64,000 nt of DNA, from positions 24,161,657-24,225,656 of the forward strand of contig CM119263.1 of assembly GCA_051294375.1 (NCBI GenBank). Reading direction: 5' to 3'. The DNA comes from Paraspadella gotoi. Its lineage: Eukaryota > Chaetognatha. This document shows, in pieces, positions 55,139 through 64,000 of this stretch (positions are counted from its first letter, which is position 1; each line of letters starts with the position of its first letter). A program made the position numbers and the translations under genes. Below the pieces are notes generated by a model that saw only the letters and a program-made list of their open reading frames with translations, had not been told where the DNA came from and ran no database searches.

Positions 55139-56230
55139 TTACTCTTCCTCGAACATATCGTCATCCTCGTCTTCACCGTCCCCGGTGGCAGAGCCCGATT
55201 CGACAGCGGCGTTGCGCGACATCGCGCGCGCCGTGAAAAAGAGGATGCGCCGCATCTTGGCGTTGTGGAAGAAGTAGTTGAAAGACCAGAGACAACCGTC
55301 CTCGGAGAAGGGGTCTCCGCCGGAGAGGTCGGGGTTGTAGCTATAGATCTCGCAATTCTTGAGGTCGATCTCCTCGTCGATGGCCGACCAAAGTTGATGC
55401 TGCAGATCGACGTGTACTTGGCCTGAGGATGCAAGAAATGTTGGTCGCGGTTGCAAGAAATAAAAGTAGGTAAAGTTTAGAGAAAAAAATACGCGTATAG
55501 GTTTGCTTTTACCTTGGCCGGACGTCTGAAAGAGACAAGAGTCGATATTATTCGTGACCCAATCCAAGCTCGGTTCGCGGGAAAAGTCTTCACCTGAGAA
55601 TACCAAGAAAATAAATTCTAAGGTCTGGACTATAAAGTTTTAGTTAAAATAAGAAGCAATTAAACTTCACCTTTCGTCATGCTAAAGTCGTAGTCCGGAG
55701 CGAAGGCGGCGTTCAATGTCTGAGTCAAATAGAAAAGCGTCTTTCGCGATATCGTGTCACTGAGAAAAAACAGTCATTATCAATAACAAAAAAATATAGG
55801 AGATGAGAAGTATAATAAAATATGCTTCTGACTGGTGACGAATCAGGAAATAATCAGGAAGAAATTTAAACTAACTTCGAAAAAGGATTTTTCTCATCGT
55901 CGATAGACGAGCCGGAATTAAACCGCTTGCGACGGGACGGTGAGCCAGCAAACCAAGACTCGGGTGGGGACAGCGCTTGCAAATCGTCCCGGGTCGAGCC
56001 CGGTTCCATTGAGAGCATAGCGTTCAACATCTTCTTGTCGTTAGCGGTGCTCTTGCACGAATAGGATTCGATCTTTCCCAGCATCAAACAGTCGCCTGAC
56101 GAATGAAATCATTTTTTTTACTTTTTTAATACCATTCTAACAAGGGCGAAACGAAACGAAACTTACCCGACTTCAAGGCGTCAAGCGAGTTGTTGACGGC
56201 TTTAAGCCTTTCCGAGTCCAAAAACTTCAT
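55139..56230 (-). CDS. MAF1: MAF1, repressor of RNA polymerase III (245 aa)
   Basis: Conserved repressor that binds RNA polymerase III under stress or when TOR signalling is low. Exons 56167-56230, 55876-56095, 55671-55759, 55513-55593, 55139-55422; all junctions GT/AG, phases 1,2,1,1; sum 738 bases. The start [18 protein letters not shown] matches the family N-terminus. [57 protein letters not shown] and CLWSFNYFF are the family's conserved blocks in order. It ends in an acidic tail ([11 protein letters not shown]). Length is close to human MAF1 (256 aa). The Ser/Arg-rich linker ([13 protein letters not shown]) is where phosphorylation regulates yeast and human MAF1; its use here is inference. 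No missing base was found, unlike its neighbours. Confidence 0.97.
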
Positions 56231-56431
56231 CTTCGTTAAAGGAGTTTCGGTGGTAAAAATGAGCGAGAATCGGACGGGGTGAATGGAACTTTATCACCGA
56301 GATAATTGAGTTTAAAAGTTTGTACTGGCCGTAGAATAAAGAGGGCGGTACGGAGATTCAAGGCCTTGCCGAGGGCCTGATTTAACTCGTTTAATAGAGG
56401 ATTTTTCCCCCCTTTTGGTTTTAAAGACGAA

Positions 56432-56940
56432 TCAGTGAATTTTAATTCGTAGTTTTTGTTCCTGAGTTCTTTGGACGTTGGCGTTTGATCTTACTGAGAT
56501 AGTTTCTCCGAAAAAGTTGGTATACTGGGCTGCCAGGATGACCGTGAGATGATCGAAGTAAACGTGATTGAAGATATTTTCGACGGCGGGGGCGGATGTA
56601 AGGAACTCGGTCGAAAGCTTCGCCGGTGTTGTCGCCAAAACTTTAACAACGGGCTTCTTTGCTGCCAGTTCTCAAGTTTTCCTGCGAACAGAGAACGGTA
56701 GTGGTTAAACTTTCTCAACTTTCAATAGGTTTTTGTTGACTCTCATTCGGGCAAAGAAAAGGTAACCCAAAATGTCGCTACCTCTAACCTTAATAAAGGT
56801 CAATAACTAAGTGGTCATTTCGACTTGGCCAGAACATAGAAGCGAAGTGAAAGATCCTTACCGTCAAACTTCATGGCCCATGGCGTGGGATCGTGATCAG
56901 AATACAGCGATGACATCTGTTTTTTGTTAAGGTAGGTGAA
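56432..56940 (-). CDS. Exons of an unrecognised protein
   Basis: Exon a, 56862-56940 (acceptor TTTTTCACAG, donor GACG|GTAAGG), encodes FTYLNKKQMSSLYSDHDP, TPWAMKFDG. Exon b, from 56681 (acceptor TTCGCAG, phase 1), continues GKLENWQQ, then after a one-base shift KPVVKVLATTPAKLSTEF and NIFNHVYFDHLTVILAAQ, YTNFFGETIS. It ends either at donor CTCA|GTAAGA (56495) or runs on to TGA at 56432. One extra A in the AAAGAAG stretch would make it continuous, in line with missing bases elsewhere nearby. It lies between MAF1 and carbonic anhydrase on the same strand. I do not recognise the family. The first exon is unknown; the Met in KKQMSSLYS could be the start. Confidence 0.45.
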
Positions 56941-57182
56941 CTGTGAAAAATGTCTTTACGGCCTAATTTGTGAGCCAAGTTCGGCGCCGATCCACTATGT
57001 GACTTAATACTGACGAGAAATCCGAATGATTGGCCGCTACAACTGTTTTAACTAATTTTAAAAGCAAAATACGTAGAACTAATATCACAAGAAAATTGTG
57101 GAATAAATAGCGCATGGCGGAATAAAAAGTCGAAAAACCAAAAAAAATTTCAATTTTTTTCCCGTTGGTATTCACTCTCAAA

Positions 57183-60100
57183 TTAAGAAAATCTTTGTGC
57201 GGAAAAGTTTCTTGAGAGTTTGCGTTTATTGAGCGGACAAATCGGGCGGTAATTGTTGCAGATCTTCGGGCCATCTTCTTCGCCGGTCGCGTTAAGCTGG
57301 CGCAAAATATCCATTTGCTCCTGAAAGAATGGACCCAATATCTCACCAATCGTAAGTTAAATCTTAACATAAAACGACCTTGATTCCAAAACTTATCCGG
57401 CTTATTTTTACATTCGCCGACCGGGATTTTGCGGTCGGTTATGTTTTTTCGCTTCTTATGAGCGACATATAGAAATCTCGCTATTAAAAAATAAAAATAA
57501 GAATACTGGTAAGGGTAGAAAAACTTTTTATTACAAATCCCTAACCACCTCTAACCCTAACCACTAAGGCGGAACAAAGTAAAAACTAAGAGTTCTGTAA
57601 TATAAATAACGTTAGAACATCCCTGTAGGATAACGAAATTTAAAACAAATTTAGGATTTGATGTATAGTTAATAACATAGAAGCATTTAAAGTTTACCCG
57701 AATCCGTTTTTAAAAAATCTGAATTTTGAAAACAAAATACGATAAAATAAAATAAAATAAAATAAAATAAAATAAATACGATAGAGCTTGAAAACATAAA
57801 TAAAAAATATTACTACAAGATTTCAAAATTTTTATGTTTTATTGGTTAAAATTATAAAAAAAACTATAAAAATTATAGTACGATGATGATGATGATGATT
57901 TTATGAGTTTTTCCATCATTTGACCCACTTATCATCGAAATATTGAAAAACGCATTATACTTTGTGTATAAAGAATCCGTTCTTAAAAAAGAAAAATTTA
58001 AAAAAAAAATGTTTTCATNNNNNNNNNNGTAGAAAAACTTTTTAATACAAATCCCTAACCACCTCTAACCCTAACCACTAAGGTGGAACAAAGTAAAAAC
58101 TAAGTTCTGTAATATAAATAACGTTAGAACATCCCTGTGGGAGCTTCAATGTGATACTATGCTTCACTAGTTAAAAAAGTGATAGTATATTCATTAAGTA
58201 TGATGGACAAATGAATTTTAGATAACAGAACTCTTCATGATAAAAAGTGAATATTTAGCCCGCCCTACTACACACCCCTAATCCCTAACCAACCCTAATA
58301 CCTAACCAATAAGGCGTAGTAAAATTTCTAAATTTAACTTTAATTAAAATTCTAAAAGTGAGGAACGAACAACATTATATTAATGAAACATTTATGTAAT
58401 TAAAAAATTTATAATAAACTTTACAATTTACCAGTAGCCATATTATACTAGTACTAAACCAATAAATGTTAAAATTTTAAAAAGGTTTTTTCTAAAGATT
58501 TTTTTGCAGATTTAGATTCGTCATAAAAAGTTGATAAAAGAAATATATAACTCTTTTAAAAAATTCCTTCATTAAGTGGGTCAAAAATTAGAAAATGCTA
58601 TATTTTAAGGCTGAAAATTAACTTTTTACATATTAAATAGTTTTTTTAATTTTTAACCCACTTAATGAAAGAATTTTTAAAAATGATTTATATTTTCTTT
58701 TATTAACTTTTGACGAGGAATTCAAATCTGCAATCAGAATTAAGAAAAGCCTATTTTGAAATTTTTCGATTTTATAAGTTAGTACTATATATAAATATAG
58801 CCTACTGCGAAAATTAAAAAACATAAAAATTAATTTTTTTTACAATTATTGTTTACTGATGGTATGTTGTTCATAATTGACTTTTAGAATTTTCGTATGT
58901 AACTTTCACTACGCCTTCTAACCAACTTAACCCAATTGCTAACCGTTTAAAAAGTATAATATAAAAATTTTGTTTTTCCTTTCCTTTTTTTTCTTTATTT
59001 GTTTACGTACAAGGAGTTTTATTAAGAAACAAATTTCGGACATGTTTCGGCTTCAATGTAAACCTTCATCAGCGAAAACGAATTGATTTGTGAAACAAAT
59101 ATTTTCACAAATATTGAAGTTTGAAGAAAAGGAGAGAGAAAGTGTGTAAAAATATTTGTTTCACAAATCTGTTTTGCACTGATGAAAGCTTACATTGAAG
59201 CTTAAACGTGTCCAAAATTTATGATTCTTTATAAAACTCGTATGTAAACAATTCATTTTCTACCTCAAACATAAAAATAGCAATTAAAATGAATTAAAAA
59301 AAATATTATTTATTATAAAATTATGAAATTTATATTGTTATTTATATTATATACTGAACAAAAAAAATGTATATTATTGCGCAAACTGAGGCTCGACGCT
59401 AGAGGGAAAACAAAATTAAATGGATTATCAAAGCACCGACCGTGGTAGCTTAAGATGGTTGCGGACGTCGAATAGTAAAGTTACCCACTTATTCTTTCCT
59501 TAACTTCCACGAAGGTAAGAGGCAAACCTTACCTGAGAGAAGGCGATCGGCTTAACAAAGTTGATCCATGTCACCGACTCGTGACACGGGGCGTGGTGAG
59601 CGATCCAAAATAAGTGAAGAATTCTGGTGCCGCGCCAGGAATTAACGACGCAGGATTTACACCTCCGATTGAGGTCAAATCCATCCAACTTCCTCTGAGA
59701 CATGACGTAAGTCAAGGTTAGTTATAGTATTGAATAGCATTTGGCCAAGTTGTTGCGAATCCGAAATTCGCCTCCTGGATAGCAGTCAAACCCATTTGGG
59801 ACGAACTAAGTATTCGTTTACCAACCGTGAGTTACGTGTTCGATTCCTCAGGATCAGGCTCGTTAAAGTGTGATGGTACCGGTATAAACACGCCATTGCA
59901 GGTCCAAAAACCTGAGCGTAACCTGTCGAGAGATTTTCTCACACCCTGGGCATCACAGACACCCTCCCCGTTCCTACAAAGCTTTAATTGTCACTTCTAC
60001 TTCTCAGCATCTCTTCGCTCACTTGAGCTTGCATCCCTCGAGCAAAATGTCGAAAAGCGGTTTTAGCCCCTTATGCTCAGCGCGACGTTTATGAAGGCCC

Positions 60101-60830
60101 CAACACGCAGAGACCGTCCGGCTTGTCGAAGGCCTCTCCGATGCTTCCGTAAGCCTCATTAAAGTGAACGAGGTGAACCTCGGCCGGGAAGGCGCGACCC
60201 TCGAGGGTGTGCTCCGACCCGTGCCTGGTGTCGTCGCCCCAATGAAAGTGAAATTGTTCGAGACGGAATCGACCCCGTAAGGGTCCTCCTAAATCATGAG
60301 TAGATGATTAAAGGCTCGGCCACACACGCACCACCAAAAACCACTGATACTGCCCCCGATCTCACCACTAAGCAACGATCTGGCGCCATCGATTTCAACC
60401 CTCAGCTGGCGTCCATCGTTCACGGCTTGCTTCGAATCTTTGGGACATATTTCCACGATAACTTGGCTTCCTCAAGGGCTCTGTACCATGGAACTTTTAT
60501 AGGTCAGAATCCACTCACGTCGCCGGAAATTAATTAGCAACAGAATAATCACAGTGAAAACCACGGGTCTTCGACTGACGAAGAGTGGCTGAGGTCGATA
60601 GGCGACTGGCAATCTCCTAGAGCGCAGGGAAAATGTTTGGGCCACAAGACCGGTCCGTTGTTGTTGTTGTTATAGCCCCAATTTTCGAGAGTCAAAGGTT
60701 CGTTGAGCTGCGCCGCCTTTCCGTGCAAGGCGTTCGAGACGTAGCGAGACACGGAGTTGAGGACACCGGCAAGGAAACCCGTGTGCAGCATCGTCGACCC
60801 TCCTAATTTAGCGACTCGAGCGGAATGCAT
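57183..60830 (-). CDS. Alpha carbonic anhydrase (about 316 aa, with assembly frameshifts)
   Basis: Interconverts CO2 and bicarbonate. Exons 60565-60830, 60366-60480, 60023-60288, 59533-59694, 57183-57320, all with GT/AG sites. Blocks: ENWGYNNNNNGP; CQSPIDL; DGRQLRVEIDG; GGPLRGRFRLEQFHFHWG with two zinc His; SEHT with the Glu gate; AEVHLVH with the third His; EFFTYFGSLTTPPCHE with the catalytic Thr loop; CNNYRPICPLN. The His64 proton-shuttle position is Arg (NDGR). Four single bases are missing (one in exon 2, two in exon 3, one in exon 4); restoring them gives 951 bases, in frame throughout. The second copy of exon 4 at 63471-63633 has the missing base, so these are sequence errors rather than decay. 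About 55 residues precede the domain, with basic residues and no acids early; mitochondrial or secretory targeting is possible. Confidence 0.92.
57515..58145. other. Assembly gap inside a carbonic anhydrase intron, with duplicated flanks
   Basis: About 115 bases from 57515 recur from 58029, just after ten N. The copy at 62.6-62.7 kb reads straight through this point (TTTTCATTGCCTATGCATAA) and rejoins at CTTCAATGTG, so the gap is probably small and the duplication artificial. Confidence 0.8.
58432..58806. mobile_element. Foldback element with about 170-bp inverted arms
   Basis: Left arm about 58432-58605 and right arm about 58637-58806 are imperfect reverse complements (CAGTAGCCATATTATACTAG against its counterpart; CATTAAGTGGGTCAAAAATT against AATTTTTAACCCACTTAATG). 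No coding capacity. It lies in the last intron of carbonic anhydrase and shares its GTGGGTCAAA core with the other AT-rich repeats nearby. Confidence 0.65.
59038..59072 (-). ncRNA. Hammerhead ribozyme motif
   Basis: Minus strand: CTGATGA, helix II GGTTT / AAGCC around ACATTG, GAAA, then CATGTC followed by CGAAA. The core boxes are complete. Helix I can form between TTTCG before the CTGATGA box and CGAAA after the cleavage site. Helix III is the palindrome ACATGT, suggesting it acts as a dimer. Confidence 0.7.
59179..59213 (+). ncRNA. Degenerate hammerhead motif
   Basis: Plus strand: CTGATGA, helix II AGCTT / AAGCT around ACATTG, then TAAA instead of GAAA, then CGTGTCC. The lost G of the GAAA box should abolish cleavage. 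It is the mirror copy of the motif at 59038-59072. Confidence 0.5.
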
Positions 60831-61592
60831 GGGACGGAGAAATAAATGTGAATTAAAAATACTCAGTTGGTAATAGTTTTATTTTGGATTAGTTTTTATT
60901 TTAATTTTCCTGGGAAGGGGATGAAGTATTCGTATAATATCATCGCTCGCAAATTTAGAATAACTTGATTTCGTTTTAAAACTAATAGCTGCAAATTATT
61001 GTATGCAGACGGACCGATTAAAAACAATTTAATAATAATAATGCCGGATGAGAGAGTTGAAAACAATAGCATATAAATATCATATACGCGTGATGAAATC
61101 GAACAAATGAAATACAGATAGTAAAAAGTGTGATGGTTCAGGAACATTTTCGACAACGACGTTAATTAACGCTCTGATTTTATTTTAATCAACGGCACAA
61201 CAAACGAACAAACACTATATACATGATTGGTACGACCTCAAAAAGAATTTAAATAGGAATGAGTTTTAATTTATGAGGAATAAGAGTTCGAGGAAAAAGA
61301 GAGGAACCGGGACGTTACGAGTTCCAGACGAAAACGGATGAGATTCAATGACATTTATTACTACCACTTCACTGGAGTTCCCACGAACCTCGTCAAAAAC
61401 CAGAACGTCATTAAACAACACGAGTCAATTTATTTCCTTATTAAGCAAGTTAAAAATGTCGGATAAAACATCGTCAACCAAGCTAAAAATTCTACGCTAT
61501 TTAAAATTGAAATAAAAAGAATTTATCTTCATTGATGATAATAAATGACAACGTCTAGGGGAAGGAGGCCGGGTCGCGACCCGCTTTCGAAA
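60831..61592. other. Intergenic stretch between carbonic anhydrase and the bromodomain exon
   Basis: AT-rich. It should hold the carbonic anhydrase promoter and the 3' flank of the bromodomain gene; TTTATT at 61439-61444 (AATAAA on the minus strand) is a possible poly(A) signal for the latter. No gene seen. Confidence 0.5.
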
Positions 61593-61859
61593 TCAAGCTC
61601 TCGATTCGCCGTCCGGCGGTTGCACGTATTTCCTTTTCTTCTTCGGCCTGGTTCCCTTTGCAGGATCGATCGGCGATTCTGAATCGCGGACGAATGAGTG
61701 GAGCCAGTAGTCGGGCAGCAGCTTTTGCACGAGACCGTCGAAAAGCTCCTCGAGCTTCTTGCCCGCCTCCCCGACCTCCGACGAAGGTTTGTTGAATTTG
61801 CGCAGTTGGTGAAGATGAGGCCGACCTCGTGAAGGAAGTCCTCGTCGTATCGTAAGCGC
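61593..61859 (-). CDS. Last exon of a TIF1/TRIM24-like bromodomain protein
   Basis: Acceptor CTAACCCAG, exon entry in phase 2, stop TGA at 61593-61595. It encodes RLRYDEDFLHEVGLIFTNC, then after a one-base shift KFNKPSSEVGEAGKKLEELF and VQKLLPDYWLHSF, ending in a basic PKKKRKY stretch. This is the second half of an acetyl-lysine-binding bromodomain (helices B-C); the NC..FN...SEV..AG..LE..F pattern is closest to TIF1-family (TRIM24/TRIM33) members as I know them. One missing base near TGCGCAAATT explains the frame break. The first half of the bromodomain and the PHD and RBCC parts should lie upstream, at higher coordinates, where the sequence runs into the 62386-62410 gap. The basic tail could be a nuclear localisation signal. 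Confidence 0.8.
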   Translation of the reverse strand, partial: ALTIRRGLPSRGRPHLHQLRKFNKPSSEVGEAGKKLEELFDGLVQKLLPDYWLHSFVRDSESPIDPAKGTRPKKKRKYVQPPDGESRA

Positions 61860-62385
61860 CTGGGTTAGGTAGCGGAGCGAGAGATTAATTTTTGATGCTC
61901 ATTTATAATCATTATTATAAAATTCACAAACGTTTCCAAATTTATTTCGTGTTAACAAATCTGTAATCTCTGAATGGAATTATGATTCTTATCTGAAACC
62001 CCCCCCACATTAGCCTTTTGTCTCCCCAAAAGGCGAGACACCGCCGCTGTGACCAGAACAGTGAAACAGAAACAAAAAGTCCAAACGAAAAAAATACGTC
62101 TCCCGGCTCAGCCGCGAGCAGAGTGCTGCAGGCCGAGTCCCGACGCTGCATTCACTCTGTCCGAATTCTGCTGAGGCCGCGGGGCAAGGTCACTAGTCCC
62201 AGAAAACGCCAAACGAAGCGCCCCATGAGACGTCCCTGGCAGTAAAACCGGAAGAAGGTTTGATCTCCGGACGGCTTCCCGGCGCCTGAGAATACGGCCG
62301 AGATCGACGCCTGCGGGCGTAAGTTCCGAGACCGGCCATGGGGCACGAGTAGATCCTGGCGGAGCGTCGCCATTCGCCTCGTTTA
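61860..62385. other. Upstream flank of the bromodomain exon, no exon called
   Basis: The GC-rich part (about 62020-62385) has open frames on both strands, but none resembles the missing bromodomain or PHD parts, so I do not call them. The contig ends at 62385. Confidence 0.45.
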
Positions 62386-62410
62386 NNNNNNNNNNNNNNN
62401 NNNNNNNNNN
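62386..62410. other. Assembly gap of 25 N
   Basis: Unlike the other three gaps the two flanks do not match each other. The right flank instead matches 57.7 kb onward, so a different contig begins here. Confidence 0.95.
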
Positions 62411-62934
62411 TGTTTTCAAAATTCAGATTTTTTAAAAACGGATTCGGGTAGAGCTTGAAAACATAAAAAATATTACTACAAGATTTCAAAATTTTTGTTT
62501 TATTGGTTAAAATTATAAAAAACTATAAAAATTATAGTACGATGATGATGATGATGATGATTTTATGAGTTTTTCCATCATTTGACCCACTTATCATCGA
62601 AATATTGAAAAACGCATTATACTTTGTGTATAAAGAATCCGTTCTTAAAAAAGAAATTTTTTTTAAAAAAATGTTTTCATTGCCTATGCATAAATATTTA
62701 AATGCTTCAATGTGATACTATGCTTCACTAGATTAAAAAAAGTATATGGATGGACAAAACGAATTTTAGATAACAGAACTCTTCATGATAAAAAGTGATC
62801 AATTTTAGCCCGCCTACTAACCACCCCTAATCCCTAACCAACCCTAATACCTAACCAACCTTACCCCAATTGCTAACCGTTTAAAAAGTATAATATAAAA
62901 ATATTGTTTTTCCTTTCCTTTTTTATCTTTATTT

Positions 62935-63186
62935 GTTTACGTACAAGGAGTTTTATTAAGAAACAAATTTCGGACATGTTTCGGCTTCAATGTAAACCTT
63001 CATCAGCGCAAAAACGAATTGGTTTGTGAAACAAATATTTTCACAAATATTGAAGTTTGAAGAAAAGGAGAGAGAAAGTGTGTAAAAATATTTGTTTCAC
63101 AAATCTGTTTTTGCACTGATGAAAGCTTACATTGAAGCTTAAACGTGTCCAAAATTTATGATTCTTTATAAAACTCGTATGTAAAC
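62935..63186. mobile_element. Second copy of the hammerhead inverted-repeat element
   Basis: Matches 59001-59249, with the same two motifs: intact on the minus strand at 62972-63006 and degenerate on the plus strand at 63116-63150. Confidence 0.65.
62972..63006 (-). ncRNA. Hammerhead ribozyme motif (second copy)
   Basis: Identical core boxes to 59038-59072 (CTGATGA, GAAA, CATGTC). Confidence 0.65.
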
Positions 63187-63470
63187 AATTCATTTTCTAC
63201 CTCAAACATAAAAATAGCAATTAAAATGAATTAAAAAAATTATTATTTATTATAAAATTATGAAATTTATATTGTTATTTATATTATATACTGAACAAAA
63301 AAATGTATATTATTGCGCAAACTGAGGCTCGACGCTAGAGGGAAAACAAAATTAAATGGATTATCAAAGCACCGACCGGTGGTAGCTTAAGATGGTTGCG
63401 GACGTCGAATAGTAAAGTTACCCACTTATTCTTTCCTTAACTTCCACGAAGGTAAGAGGCAAAACCTTAC

Positions 63471-63633
63471 CTGAGAGAAGGCGATCGGCTTAACAAAGTT
63501 GATCCATGTCACCGACTCGTGACACGGGGGCGTGGTGAGCGATCCAAAATAAGTGAAGAATTCTGGTGCCGCGCCAGGAATTAACGACGCAGGATTTACA
63601 CCTCCGATTGAGGTCAAATCCATCCAACTTCCT
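63471..63633 (-). CDS. Second copy of carbonic anhydrase exon 4, reading frame intact
   Basis: 163 bases against 162 in the first copy. It reads GSWMDLTSIGGVNPASLIPG, APEFFTYFGSLTTPPCHE, SVTWINFVKPIAFSQ without a break, with the same acceptor (TCTCAG) and donor (CAG|GTAAGG). The extra base is a fifth C in the Pro-Pro codons of TTPPC. Probably the allelic copy rather than a second gene, since the surrounding introns match too. Confidence 0.85.
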
Positions 63634-63966
63634 CTGAGACATGACGTAAGTCAAGGTTAGTATAGTATTGAATAGCATTTGGCCAAGTTGTTGCGAATCC
63701 GAAATTCGCCTCCTGGATAGCAGTCAAACCCATTTGGGACGAACTAAGTATTCGTTTACCAACCGTGAGTTACGTGTTCGATTCTCTCAGGATCAGGCTC
63801 GTTAAAGTGTGATGGTACCGGTATAAACACGCCATTGCAGGTCCAAAAACCTGAGCGTAACCTGTCGAGAGATTTTCTCACACCCTGGGCATCACAGACA
63901 CCCTCCCCGTTCCCACAAAGCTTTAATTGTCACTTCATTCTCAGCATCTCTTCGCTCACTTGAGCT

Positions 63967-64000
63967 TGCATCCCTCGAGCAAAATGTCGAAAAGCGGTTT
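63967..64000 (-). CDS. 3' end of carbonic anhydrase exon 3, second copy (cut by window end)
   Basis: Matches the end of exon 3 in the first copy (KPLFDILLEGCKL), followed by the donor GTGAGC. The rest lies beyond the window. Confidence 0.6.

Larger units (their letters stand above)
59001..59249. mobile_element. Inverted-repeat element with hammerhead motifs in both arms
   Basis: It begins GTTTACGTACAAGGAGTTTT and ends AAAACTCGTATGTAAAC, so the ends are inverted repeats. Internal AAATATTTTCACAAATATT palindromic blocks are also inverted. Each arm carries a hammerhead motif, one per strand. It is repeated at 62935-63186. Probably a Penelope-like or retrozyme-like non-autonomous element; no reverse transcriptase is seen. 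Confidence 0.65.
62411..64000. other. Near copy of about 57.70-60.06 kb (probable alternative haplotype)
   Basis: The same order and sequence as 57.7-60.06 kb: GATGAT microsatellite, hammerhead element, carbonic anhydrase exon 4, then part of intron 3 and the 3' end of exon 3 at the window end. Differences are single-base indels, absence of the AAAAT repeat (57742-57776) and of the foldback element at 58432-58806, and a 39-base inversion at the left edge. Confidence 0.85.

Noticed and set aside
57536-57566. CCCTAACC-like units resembling telomere repeat
   Set aside because: Only one or two imperfect units, mixed with CTCTAACC and CCACTAAGG; no array.
59830-59870. GTTCGATTCC stretch like a tRNA T-arm
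   Set aside because: No matching anticodon arm or acceptor stem; intron sequence of carbonic anhydrase.
62108-62385. Minus-strand frames near the gap as possible upstream exons of the bromodomain gene
   Set aside because: None resembles a PHD finger or the first half of a bromodomain, and there is no clear donor.

Overview
The window is animal (metazoan) nuclear DNA. Its genes have spliced exons with GT/AG introns, GC-rich exons sit in AT-rich non-coding DNA, dinucleotide microsatellites are long, and the genes are animal ones: an Msx homeobox gene, a TIF1/TRIM24-type bromodomain exon, SRCR domains, MAF1, a carbonic anhydrase and cytochrome c. I cannot name the phylum; nothing points to a vertebrate. 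It is a draft assembly: four runs of N (36092-36101, 52946-52955, 58019-58028, 62386-62410). Three are flanked by copies of the same sequence, and many exons at 35-62 kb lack single bases.

Layout. 1-13.6 kb (+): a long, low-complexity exon truncated at the window start, spliced in phase to a one-pass membrane exon with its own stop; two further exon sets at 7.1 and 9.8-13.6 kb encode paralogous membrane segment and tail. They are either three tandem genes or alternative 3' ends of one gene. 14-21 kb: no gene recognised. 21.2-31.9 kb (-): a tandem pair of multi-pass membrane proteins (807 and 962 aa), XK-related-like in the membrane part and ending in an extracellular SRCR-like domain, an unusual architecture. 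35.5-36.4 kb (-): cytochrome c. 36.4-47.9 kb: repeat-rich, with GC islands and paired CACGTG boxes. 48.0-52.1 kb (+): Msx. 52.1-55.0 kb: inverted-repeat elements. 55.1-56.2 kb (-): MAF1. 56.4-56.9 kb (-): exons of an unrecognised protein. 57.2-60.8 kb (-): alpha carbonic anhydrase. 61.6-61.9 kb (-): last exon of a TIF1-like bromodomain gene. 62.4-64.0 kb: a near copy of 57.7-60.06 kb, best read as the alternative haplotype.

The genes do not form a pathway. The points most worth following are the XKR-like/SRCR fusion pair, the membrane-tail exon cassettes, and hammerhead ribozyme motifs set in inverted repeats at 28.6 kb and 59.0 kb (repeated at 63.0 kb).
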